A DNA stretch of 10,414 nt from contig JAPLYF010000065.1 of assembly GCA_026395675.1 (NCBI GenBank), positions 1-10,414 on the forward strand, in the 5' to 3' direction. This document shows, piece after piece, positions 1 to 6,364 of the stretch. The DNA comes from Candidatus Parcubacteria bacterium. GTDB lineage: Bacteria; Patescibacteriota; Patescibacteriia; CAIXNZ01. Both the position numbers and the translations under genes were made by a program. Each line of letters begins with the position of its first letter. Position 1 is the stretch's first letter. The notes beneath the pieces were generated by a model that saw only the letters and a program-made list of their open reading frames with translations, did no database searches and was not told where the DNA came from.

Positions 1-228
1 ATCATCTCAGAAAAAGCTGATTCTCTTATTGGGAAAGATCTTGAAACTATTAAAAAGATATTTCAATCACCTCCATTTACAGATATACAAAAAATTACTT
101 CATGGTTCCCCAAAAAAGTTAATCATCCAGCTAAAGAAATTTCTTTTACTGATGAAAAAGGGTCATTTCCTAGAGAATCGAAGGGCTCAGCTCTTATTCA
201 AGAGAAGCTAAAAGCACTTGGACTTTAA
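1..228 (+). CDS. C-terminal part of an unidentified protein (5'-truncated by the window)
   Basis: Frame 1 is open from the first base to a TAA at 226-228, giving 75 residues of a protein whose start lies upstream. The translation is mostly hydrophilic, with lysine/glutamate-rich helical stretches, a central proline/aromatic segment (SPPF..., SWFPKKV) and the end LIQEKLKALGL. No membrane segment or family motif is visible. The frame looks genuinely coding because its amino-acid mix is balanced and it ends naturally. A competing frame in the same stretch (29-211) gives a Leu/Lys-heavy peptide typical of AT-rich noise. I do not recognise the family; a helical, possibly regulatory or DNA-associated tail would fit, but that is a guess. 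Confidence 0.6.
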   Translation: MISEKADSLIGKDLETIKKIFQSPPFTDIQKITSWFPKKVNHPAKEISFTDEKGSFPRESKGSALIQEKLKALGL

Positions 229-249
229 AATTGATTGTTTAAATATAGT

Positions 250-255
250 TATAAT
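250..255 (+). promoter_or_regulatory. possible -10 box upstream of the small membrane protein gene
   Basis: A perfect TATAAT lies at 250-255 in the 85-bp gap between the first two genes. There is no TGn extension, and no -35 box sits at normal spacing: TTGATT at 231-236 is only 13 bp away. Transcription would start near 262, about 50 nt before the ATG at 314. In DNA this AT-rich a lone TATAAT can arise by chance. Confidence 0.3.
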
Positions 256-313
256 GTCATTCACGATGTGGAGCCATTAAAACACCTTTATCAATAACCT
301 TAATTAAAAAACT

Positions 314-502
314 ATGAAAATTTTTAGAACCTGGACATTTCAGTGGTGGGAGGTGAGTTTAATAAAAATTTGCCTGCTTTCACTGGGTATTATATTAGGC
401 TTATATTTTTATAATTACCTTGTAGGTCTTTTGTGGCTTTGGTGGGTGTTATTTGCAGCGACTGCAATCTATTTTATTGCTCGATTTATATACGAAAAAT
501 AA
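314..502 (+). CDS. small two-helix membrane protein, unknown function
   Basis: This is a 62-residue protein. A short polar N-terminus with aromatic residues (MKIFRTWTFQWWEV) may lie at the membrane surface. Two hydrophobic segments follow, at about residues 17-37 and 39-56, joined by a very short turn, and the protein ends in the charged tail ARFIYEK. This predicts a hairpin-like inner-membrane protein with both ends on the same side. There is no Shine-Dalgarno before the ATG, as for most genes here. The coherent membrane topology, the tryptophan-rich interface residues and a clean TAA stop support it as a real gene. I do not recognise a named family. Its C-terminal helix resembles the hydrophobic reading frame at 532-630, which suggests a past tandem duplication. 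Confidence 0.6.
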   Translation: MKIFRTWTFQWWEVSLIKICLLSLGIILGLYFYNYLVGLLWLWWVLFAATAIYFIARFIYEK

Positions 503-531
503 AAGTAAGCTCGTTGGTCATAAAAATATGA

Positions 532-630
532 ATAATAATTTTTATTTCAGCCATCATAAATATAACTATACTTCACATCGTTATTTTTGCAGTCAGTCTT
601 TATTTTATTGCAAACCTATTCAATTTTTAA
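532..630 (+). pseudogene. possible decayed or frameshifted small membrane-protein remnant
   Basis: This frame encodes 32 strongly hydrophobic residues ending in FAVSLYFIANLFNF and a TAA at 628-630. It has no usable start: TGA (529-531) precedes it immediately, while an ATG at 528 opens the wrong frame. The end resembles the C-terminal helix of the upstream gene (FAATAIYFIARFIYEK). The DNA agrees as well, sharing GTTATTT, GCAG and the 11-mer TATTTTATTGC in the same order. It could be the tail of a diverged tandem copy that lost its start. In AT-rich DNA hydrophobic frames also arise by chance, so this remains tentative. Confidence 0.25.
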
Positions 631-644
631 AATTCTGAAATATT

Positions 645-667
645 ATTAATTATTATAAATAATTAAT
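645..667. repeat. AT-only perfect inverted repeat upstream of the SIMPL gene
   Basis: Arms of 10 bp (ATTAATTATT / AATAATTAAT) surround a 3-bp centre (ATA), ending 10 bp before the ATG at 678. The position would suit a regulator binding site or a leader hairpin. However, an all-A/T palindrome is much easier to obtain by chance here than a mixed one. Confidence 0.3.
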
Positions 668-677
668 TTAAAAACTT

Positions 678-1472
678 ATGGAAGAAATCCAATCTAAATG
701 CAAAAAATCGGGTTTGGCTCTGGTTATAATGGCACTTATTTTAGGCGCCAGTTTATTTGCCAGTACTTTTTGGGTAAGCGCTATGATTTATAAGGTTAAG
801 GCCCTTAATTTTTCCATTTCCGTCACTGGCTCGGCTGAAAAAATTGTTAAATCAGATATTGTTAAATGGTCCTCAAATTTTTCCCGCACAACTACGCCAG
901 AATTATTAAAAGAAGGCAGCAGCCAAATGAAAGCTGATTTGGATACAATTTTAAAAAAATTTAATGATAGTGGTATTAAGAATGATGAAATTACTGTCCA
1001 AACAATAACCATTAGCCCTGTCTGCGACAGTTCCAATAATGTTATGTATGACCAATACGGCAAACAAACTTGCGGCGGTAATAATCTATCGGGCTATACT
1101 TTACAGCAAACAATCTTAATAGAATCTTCGGAAATTGATAAAGTTACTAAATTGACCCAAGAAGCTGCTGGCTATTTTATTGACCAGGGTATTATTTTTG
1201 AAAGCAAAAGCGTAGAATATTATTATAATAAGCTGGCTGATTTAAAAATGGATTTAATTTCAGAAGCCACCAAAAATGCCCGGGAAAGAGCCGCCAGAAT
1301 TGCCACTAGTACTGGAGCAAATTTAGGCAATCTTATTTCTGCTGGCACTGGCGTATTTCAGGTAACTTCTGTTAATTCCACGGAAATTTCAGATTATGGC
1401 TTTTATGACACGAGTTCTGTTGATAAAAAAGTTACAGCTATAGTCAGGGCATCATTCAATTTAAATAAATAA
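678..1472 (+). CDS. membrane-anchored SIMPL-domain (DUF541, YggE-like) protein
   Basis: The protein has 264 residues. A short basic N-terminus precedes one membrane helix at about residues 13-38, so the rest should lie outside the membrane as an anchored domain. From about residue 44 it follows the SIMPL/DUF541 pattern: an opening beta strand with a conserved small-residue turn (FSISVTGSAEKIVKSDIVKW), then alternating helices and strands. A late helix rich in Ala/Arg (EATKNARERAARIA) leads into STGANLGNL and a closing strand (VTAIVRASFNL). This order is characteristic of the family. Known members include E. coli YggE and BP26, oligomeric envelope proteins linked to oxidative stress, but the biochemical role is poorly defined. 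Two cysteines (about residues 116 and 132) flank an inserted loop and could form a disulfide outside the cell. The gene is followed by its own terminator and appears monocistronic. Confidence 0.85.
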   Translation: MEEIQSKCKKSGLALVIMALILGASLFASTFWVSAMIYKVKALNFSISVTGSAEKIVKSDIVKWSSNFSRTTTPELLKEGSSQMKADLDTILKKFNDSGIKNDEITVQTITISPVCDSSNNVMYDQYGKQTCGGNNLSGYTLQQTILIESSEIDKVTKLTQEAAGYFIDQGIIFESKSVEYYYNKLADLKMDLISEATKNARERAARIATSTGANLGNLISAGTGVFQVTSVNSTEISDYGFYDTSSVDKKVTAIVRASFNLNK

Positions 1473-1485
1473 AGAATAATAGATT

Positions 1486-1516
1486 AAAAGAAGGGAATAA
1501 ATTTCTCTTCTTTTTT
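1486..1516 (+). terminator. rho-independent terminator after the SIMPL gene
   Basis: A 12-bp stem pairs 1486-1497 with 1503-1514, with one G·T pair and a 5-nt loop (TAAAT). It opens with AAAA and ends in a six-T run (1511-1516). It begins 13 bp after the SIMPL stop and separates that gene from the ATPase gene. The A-tract on the left could let it also work on the opposite strand. Confidence 0.8.
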
Positions 1517-1533
1517 ATTTTAATTTGAAAATT

Positions 1534-1542
1534 TGCTATAAT
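1534..1542 (+). promoter_or_regulatory. extended -10 promoter of the Mg2+ ATPase gene
   Basis: TGCTATAAT is a perfect TGn-extended -10 element. There is no good -35 box at 17-bp spacing, as is usual for extended -10 promoters. Transcription should start near 1549-1550, leaving only about 5 nt before the ATG at 1555. This also argues against an in-frame TTG at 1525 as the start, since that would lie upstream of the -10 box. Confidence 0.75.
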
Positions 1543-1554
1543 AGAATCAAATTT

Positions 1555-4095
1555 ATGTCCAATAATGATATCCTAAAATATATTGATTTTCAGCCAGAAC
1601 ACGTTTATCGCGTTTTAAAAACTGATTCAAAAGGTTTAAATGCAAAGGAAATAAAAAGGCGCCAAAACTTGTATGGTACGAATGAAATGGTCGGCCAAAA
1701 AAAAAGGCCGGCTTGGGAAATCTTTTTTTTACAGTTTAAAAATCCGCTGATTGTAATTCTTTTAATTGCGACTTTAATTTCCGGATTTTTAGGCCAGTAT
1801 ATCTCAACCATCATTATTTTTGTGATGGTTTTTATGTCTGCGGTTTTAGCATTTATCCAGGAATATCATTCGGAAAAAATTATGGAGACTTTGAAAAACA
1901 AAGTGTCTTTACGGACTACAGTCATCCGAGAAGGAAAAATAAAACAAATTAATGCTACTGAATTGGTAATAGGCGATGTGGTTTTATTGCAGGTAACATC
2001 AATAGTACCAGCGGATTTGCGTTTGGTTGAAACTCATGATCTAGCTATTAATCAATCTGTCTTAAGCGGAGAATCTTTTCCGGTTGAAAAAAATTCTGAT
2101 AGTTTAAAAACTTGTTTGCAGCCATTAGAAGCCGCTAATTTAGCTTTTGCTGGCAGTCATATTGTCCAAGGCAATGGCAAGGGCATTGTAGTCGCAATTG
2201 GTCAAAACACTTTTTTGGGCCAAACAGCTAAACTTATAACTGAAGTGGAACCGCAATCAGAATTTCAAAAAGGTATTGCTGATTTTGGTTATTTTTTATT
2301 TAGGATAATAATATTCTTTTCTTTTCTTGTTTTTTTGATTTTGGCCATTTTTAAAGGCAACTGGTTAGAAGCACTGCTTTTTTCATTGGCTATTGCCGTA
2401 GGGATATCGCCAGAATTGCTTCCTATCATAATTACTATTAATCTTTCACGCGGTGCCAGAAAAATGGCGCAAAAGCAAGTAATTGTCAAACGTTTAATGG
2501 CTATAGAAAATCTAGGCAATGCCGATGTAATTTGTACAGATAAAACAGGAACCTTAACAGAAGGGAAAATTGAGTTGAAAAATTATTTTGATTTTGTTGA
2601 TAAAAAAAACAATGATATTTTGCTTTTCAGCAGTTTGTGCAATTCTTATGCCTTAGAAAAAAATCTCGCAGCCAATCCTTTAGATAAAGCTATTTATGAT
2701 TATAGCCAGAAATATTTAAACCATAAAAACGGCTATAAGATAATTGACAGTCTGCCCTTTGATTTTTATCGTCGCCGGATGAGTGTAATTTTGGCCAAAG
2801 CTGGCAAGAGAGAATTAGTCTGCAAAGGCGCGGCCGAAGAAATGCTTGATATCTGCGATTCTATTTTGATTAATAATAAAATAGAAAATATAAGTAAGCA
2901 TTTAAGTTCAATTGAAAATAAAATTTCTAAGTTAGAAGAGGATGGATTTCGTTTGATCTTGCTGGCAAAAAAAGAAATTGCTGTCAAGGAAAAATATTCC
3001 ATAAAGGATGAAAAAAACTTAATTCTGCTAGGTGCTTTGGTTTTTATTGATCCGCCTAAAAAAACAGCAGCGGAATCAATTCGTATTTTTAATGATTTGG
3101 GCGTTAGCATAAAAATTTTAACTGGCGACAATGATTTGGCAGCTAAACGCCTCTGCCAAGAAATAGGCCTGAATTTTACCCGATTGCTTTTAGGTTCTGA
3201 AATCGACCAGATGAGCGCTGAAAAATTAAATAAAATAGTTTATGATATTGATATTTTTGCCAAAGTCACGCCTGAACATAAATTAAGAATTGTTAAGGCT
3301 TTAAAAGAAGCTGGGCACAATGTGGCTTTTTTAGGAGACGGGGTTAATGATGCCCCGGCTTTAAGAGCGGCTGATGTCGGCATATCTGTTGATACTGCAG
3401 TTGATGTAGCCAAAGAAGCCGCTGATGTTATTTTGCTTAAAAAAAGTTTAAAAGTTCTAACCGAAGGTATCAAAGAAGGCCGCAAAACTTTTGGCAATAC
3501 CTTAAAATATATCTTATGCACAATCAGCTCAAACTATGGTAATATGTTTACCGTGGTTGGCGCCTCACTATTTTTGCCTTTTATTCCAATGCTGCCAGCC
3601 CAAATAATTTTATTGAATTTTTTCAGCGATATGCCGATGTTAGCTATTGCCACTGATGAAGTAGACGAGGAATATTTAAAAAAACCCAAACAATGGGATA
3701 TTAAAAAAATCAGGCAATCAATGAATTATTTTGGTTTATTATCTTCCTTGATGGATTATGTCACCTTTGCCTTTTTAATTTTCATCATGAATGCTCCCAT
3801 GGCGGTTTTCCAGGCCGGCTGGTTTTGGCAATCTTATTTAACCGAGGTCTTGTTAATCTTTGTTATCCGCACCAAAAAGTGGTTCTGGCAAAGCAAGCCA
3901 AGCAAAATGTTGTCTTATGCTTCAATTATTACAACTATATTAGTTATCCTAATTTTATTTACCAATATCCGCAATTATTTCAGCTTTGGACTTTTACAAT
4001 ATTGGCAAGCAGGCGTAATTATTATTCTGGCACTGATGTATTTCTTTATAGTTGAAATTGTAAAAAAGTACATTTATAAGAAATTTGATATCTAA
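1555..4095 (+). CDS. mgtA: P-type ATPase, P3B Mg2+-importing (MgtA-like) type
   Basis: The protein has 846 residues, close to MgtA length (about 900 in enterobacteria). In order it has an N-terminal cytosolic region, membrane helices M1-M2 (about 64-101), and an actuator domain with the dephosphorylation motif SGES (171-174). M3-M4 follow (about 244-297), with the ion-binding stretch AVGISPELLP (281-290). The phosphorylation site DKTGTLT has its catalytic Asp at 329. The nucleotide-binding motif CKGA (423-426), TGDN (523-526) and the hinge GDGVNDAP (594-601) come next, then six C-terminal helices (about 647-840). The M4 stretch and the following VIVKRL.AIENLG match MgtA-type (P3B) pumps rather than Ca2+ (P2A) or H+ (P3A) pumps, as does RTKKW.WQSKPS near the end. 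The expected role is ATP-driven Mg2+ uptake across the inner membrane. The start is set at ATG 1555 by the overlapping promoter. No MgtL-type leader exists, since there is essentially no leader. Substrate assignment is by family resemblance. Confidence 0.9.
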   Translation: MSNNDILKYIDFQPEHVYRVLKTDSKGLNAKEIKRRQNLYGTNEMVGQKKRPAWEIFFLQFKNPLIVILLIATLISGFLGQYISTIIIFVMVFMSAVLAFIQEYHSEKIMETLKNKVSLRTTVIREGKIKQINATELVIGDVVLLQVTSIVPADLRLVETHDLAINQSVLSGESFPVEKNSDSLKTCLQPLEAANLAFAGSHIVQGNGKGIVVAIGQNTFLGQTAKLITEVEPQSEFQKGIADFGYFLFRIIIFFSFLVFLILAIFKGNWLEALLFSLAIAVGISPELLPIIITINLSRGARKMAQKQVIVKRLMAIENLGNADVICTDKTGTLTEGKIELKNYFDFVDKKNNDILLFSSLCNSYALEKNLAANPLDKAIYDYSQKYLNHKNGYKIIDSLPFDFYRRRMSVILAKAGKRELVCKGAAEEMLDICDSILINNKIENISKHLSSIENKISKLEEDGFRLILLAKKEIAVKEKYSIKDEKNLILLGALVFIDPPKKTAAESIRIFNDLGVSIKILTGDNDLAAKRLCQEIGLNFTRLLLGSEIDQMSAEKLNKIVYDIDIFAKVTPEHKLRIVKALKEAGHNVAFLGDGVNDAPALRAADVGISVDTAVDVAKEAADVILLKKSLKVLTEGIKEGRKTFGNTLKYILCTISSNYGNMFTVVGASLFLPFIPMLPAQIILLNFFSDMPMLAIATDEVDEEYLKKPKQWDIKKIRQSMNYFGLLSSLMDYVTFAFLIFIMNAPMAVFQAGWFWQSYLTEVLLIFVIRTKKWFWQSKPSKMLSYASIITTILVILILFTNIRNYFSFGLLQYWQAGVIIILALMYFFIVEIVKKYIYKKFDI

Positions 4096-4134
4096 CTTAA
4101 TTTTCGTAATTTTCCAGATAGCAATGAGCTGCTT

Positions 4135-4189
4135 GACATGTCGTTCGCGAACACACGTCGCTCGCGAGCGACTGTGTGAACGACATGTC
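4135..4189. repeat. GC-rich nested palindrome between the ATPase and ATP-grasp genes
   Basis: The outer arms GACATGTCGTTC (4135-4146) and GAACGACATGTC (4178-4189) are perfect reverse complements. Inside, ACACA (4151-4155) pairs with TGTGT (4173-4177), and the centre is a perfect 16-bp palindrome, GTCGCTCGCGAGCGAC (4157-4172). The left arm also contains its own 10-bp palindrome, GTTCGCGAAC (4143-4152). The 7-mer CTTGACA occurs at both edges (4132-4138, 4189-4195). No T-run follows on either strand, so it is not a classical terminator. Its GC content contrasts sharply with the surrounding DNA. It could be a REP/MITE-like insertion, a protein-binding or cruciform site, or a structured RNA end. 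Confidence 0.85.
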
Positions 4190-4200
4190 TTGACAAAATT

Positions 4201-4231
4201 TAGACAAACCGCCGGTATTCCATGTTATAAT
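4201..4231 (+). promoter_or_regulatory. promoter of the ATP-grasp gene (extended -10)
   Basis: TGTTATAAT at 4223-4231 is a perfect TGn-extended -10 box. A partial -35 (TAGACA, 4201-4206) lies 19 bp upstream. A better TTGACA at 4190-4195, at the edge of the palindrome, is 30 bp away and too far. The predicted start near 4238 leaves a leader of about 90 nt before the ATG at 4327. That leader holds a 10-bp palindrome GAAGATCTTC (4282-4291) and no clear Shine-Dalgarno. Confidence 0.6.
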
Positions 4232-4326
4232 TTGAATGATATTAAATATGAAAATATTAAATTTATAAACAAATCAGAAGAGAAGATCTTCCATACTTAT
4301 CTTTTTAAGTTTCTTATTTTGAACAT

Positions 4327-5640
4327 ATGCCCAATGGCAAAGATCTAAAAAATGAAAAAAATATTATCTTATTTATTGGCACTGTTTCCTTTGCCATACT
4401 GGAAAGCGTTAAACAGCTTGAGAAAGTTACGAACCAAAAATTTAGGATGTTTTTATTAACCAGATTAAAGCGCAAAATACCGGAAAAGGTTGCCAAAAAT
4501 CTGACTCAAATCATCCGCTGCCAAATTGATAAAATCGAATTGATTGAAAAAGCTCTGGTGCCTTACCATAGCCAAATCGCTATCACTAATTGTAAATATG
4601 AAGCGCCCATGCCTTTATATGCGAGAGTGGTAGAACTTTTTCCCTATTTGAAAAATCCGACTTCACATTCTATTTTAGTGGCTAATGATAAGCTGGAAAT
4701 GCGTAAGGCCTTCAAAAGATATTTTCCCCAGATCACGCCAAAATTCATCAGAGTAATAAAAATTACTGATGTGATCATCAAAAAAATAAACGAAGAAGTT
4801 GGTTTTCCCTGCGTTATCAAACCAACCAATTTATCCAAAAGCAAACTGGTCATTACCTGCTATGACAAAGAAGAATTATTTAAAAATCTAGAAGATGCTT
4901 TTAGAAAAATTAAGTCACTCTACAAAAAGGATTTTGCGGAAACCGAGCCAAAAATTATTGTAGAGCAACTAATGGAGGGCCAAATGTATTCTATTGATGG
5001 CTATGTTAATTCTTACGGCAAAATGTTTTATACTCCGATTATTGAAATAAAAACCGGCAAGGATGCTGGCTATGATGATCTATTCATGTACACGCAAATT
5101 ACGCCCTCGGTTTTAGCCAAAGAAGAGGAAGCCAAAGCCCAAGCTGTTGTTTTAAAAGCCACTCATGCTGTTGGGTTGCGCTCTTGCACTGTTCATTGCG
5201 AACTAATGAAAACTCCCAAGGGCTGGAAAGTGATTGAACTGGCTAGCCGAACTGGGGGCTTTCGCGAAGAGCTTCTTTACTTTTCATTTGGCATCCGCCA
5301 TAATTTAAATGATTTTTTAATTCACTTGGGCAAAAAGCCAATTTTGAAAAAGACCAGGGAAATGCAGACGGTTTTTATAAAATTTTGGCCGCATAAAGCT
5401 GGCAAAATTAAAGCTATCAATGGCTTAAAAAAGGCCCAGGCCTTAAAATCATTGGTTAAATTCCGACAGGAGAAGAAGGTGGGCGATTATGCCGGTCTTT
5501 CCAAACATGGCCACACTTTTATTGTTGGCTTTACCTTGTGTGCCAAAACCCGCAGTGAACTTTTGGCTGATATTAGAAAATTAGAAAAATGGATAAATAT
5601 TGAAACAGTTAAAAGTGAGCTTGAACTTAAGAAAAAATAA
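4327..5640 (+). CDS. stand-alone ATP-grasp carboxylate-amine ligase
   Basis: The protein has 437 residues. The N-terminal domain (about 1-115) begins with a Rossmann-like strand (IILFIGTVSFAILESVKQLE). The ATP-grasp fold covers about 120-330. It has an ATP-binding lysine in CVIKPTN (K165), the segment IIVEQLMEGQMYSIDGYV, and acidic metal ligands in VHCELM (E292) and VIELASRTGG (E304, R308). The usual Asn after the second Glu is replaced by Ser, as in some relatives. Residues about 345-437 look like the small C-terminal lid domain of L-amino-acid-ligase-type enzymes. Such enzymes activate a carboxylate as an acyl phosphate and join it to an amine, often making dipeptides or modifying amino acids. 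The substrate cannot be read from sequence, and no pathway gene adjoins it. It has its own promoter and terminator. The ATG at 4327 is the first start after an in-frame stop at 4306-4308. Confidence 0.8.
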   Translation: MPNGKDLKNEKNIILFIGTVSFAILESVKQLEKVTNQKFRMFLLTRLKRKIPEKVAKNLTQIIRCQIDKIELIEKALVPYHSQIAITNCKYEAPMPLYARVVELFPYLKNPTSHSILVANDKLEMRKAFKRYFPQITPKFIRVIKITDVIIKKINEEVGFPCVIKPTNLSKSKLVITCYDKEELFKNLEDAFRKIKSLYKKDFAETEPKIIVEQLMEGQMYSIDGYVNSYGKMFYTPIIEIKTGKDAGYDDLFMYTQITPSVLAKEEEAKAQAVVLKATHAVGLRSCTVHCELMKTPKGWKVIELASRTGGFREELLYFSFGIRHNLNDFLIHLGKKPILKKTREMQTVFIKFWPHKAGKIKAINGLKKAQALKSLVKFRQEKKVGDYAGLSKHGHTFIVGFTLCAKTRSELLADIRKLEKWINIETVKSELELKKK

Positions 5641-5651
5641 TGATTTTTCTT

Positions 5652-5684
5652 AAAAGCCCCGTTTTGCGCGGGGTTTTATTTTTT
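5652..5684 (+). terminator. rho-independent terminator after the ATP-grasp gene
   Basis: The left arm 5652-5661 (AAAAGCCCCG) pairs with CGGGG (5669-5673) and the following Ts, including one G·T pair, around a 7-nt loop. A T-rich tail runs to 5684. It starts 11 bp after the TAA stop, which itself is followed immediately by TGA. Confidence 0.9.
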
Positions 5685-5694
5685 CTGGATATTT

Positions 5695-5702
5695 GCTAAA
5701 CT
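5695..5702 (+). promoter_or_regulatory. weak candidate promoter for the three-gene envelope operon
   Basis: TGCTAAACT is a TGn-extended -10-like sequence matching 4 of 6 positions of TATAAT, with the same TTTGCTA context as the promoter at 1534. The TG begins at 5694. There is no convincing -35. The predicted start near 5709 would leave a leader of about 42 nt. It sits between a strong terminator and the first gene, where a promoter is needed. Confidence 0.4.
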
Positions 5703-5750
5703 ATTTAAAGATTTCAACTAGACCTAAAAAAATGATTTTAACTAAAAAAT

Positions 5751-6362
5751 ATGAAAAAATTCTTAAAAATATTTGGTTTAGTCATGCTTGTTTTGGTTGT
5801 AATAATTATAGGAATCCTGACCATACTCACGCGTGATAAGAATAATTTAGACAAGCAAATTGCCAGGGCCAAAGCCCAAGTGGAAAATTATAAAAATTAT
5901 AAACCTGACAATAAGGAATATTTTAAAGTCGTGCGCAGCCAAAATAATGATTTGTATTATTACGCTGCTGATGGCAAAAGATATATTTTCCCAAGCATTG
6001 AAGTTTACCGCTCCTGGTATAATGATTTTTTAACAGTAAATTTAAAAATAGCTGACTTAAATACGCTCTATCAGACGCCTTTAGGTGGTAATGTCACTTT
6101 CCGGCCTGGCACTCTGATGGAAACACCCACGGATCCTCATATTTATATGGTGATTAAAAATGGAGAGATTAGGCCTTTTGCCAATGAAGATATGCTTTTA
6201 AAAATTTATGGTGATAATTGGCAAAAGTCAGTAAATAAGCTAGAAAACTATTATTTTACTGAGTATAAAGTAGACCCTGTCATTAATTCAATCCAGGATT
6301 TTCCAGAAATACCCAAAGCCATTAACATTAATCAAGATAAGGGATTAAATACCAATTCATAA
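5751..6362 (+). CDS. membrane-anchored extracytoplasmic protein with paired 'DGKRY' repeats
   Basis: The protein has 203 residues. A lysine-flanked N-terminal helix (about residues 7-27) anchors it; a short polar linker follows (about 28-60). The outer domain runs from about 63 to 180. It opens with DLYYYAADGKRYIFPSIEVY, then SWYNDF and LGGNVTFRPG. A second half begins at DPHIYMVIKNGEIRPFAN and continues with a LYGDNW-like segment. The halves align as an internal duplication: YYYAADGKRYIFPS against IYMVIKNGEIRPFA, each followed by a (W)Y-containing helix. I recognise this paired pattern from secreted and surface proteins of Patescibacteria, where it is usually unannotated; its function is unknown. 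The gene leads an operon with the next two genes (2-bp and 3-bp gaps), which suggests a shared job at the cell surface. Confidence 0.75.
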   Translation: MKKFLKIFGLVMLVLVVIIIGILTILTRDKNNLDKQIARAKAQVENYKNYKPDNKEYFKVVRSQNNDLYYYAADGKRYIFPSIEVYRSWYNDFLTVNLKIADLNTLYQTPLGGNVTFRPGTLMETPTDPHIYMVIKNGEIRPFANEDMLLKIYGDNWQKSVNKLENYYFTEYKVDPVINSIQDFPEIPKAININQDKGLNTNS

Positions 6363-6364
6363 TT

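Noticed and set aside
514..630. TGA-as-glycine recoding (code 25), which would join TTG 514 through the TGA at 529-531 to the hydrophobic frame
   Set aside because: All large genes here, including an 846-residue ATPase, are intact without any in-frame TGA; recoded genomes would show many. One short hydrophobic frame is not enough.
453..638. 61-codon frame overlapping the small membrane protein
   Set aside because: Asn/Tyr/His-rich low-quality translation, overlaps the better 314-502 gene by 50 bp, with no start signal.
1525..1554. TTG start at 1525 extending the ATPase by ten residues
   Set aside because: These codons overlap the extended -10 box, so they lie upstream of the predicted transcript start. 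The ATG at 1555 gives a normal N-terminus.
4085..4348. 87-codon frame across the palindrome (Cys/Arg-rich)
   Set aside because: It overlaps the ATPase and ATP-grasp genes, spans the palindrome and a promoter, and has no coding character.
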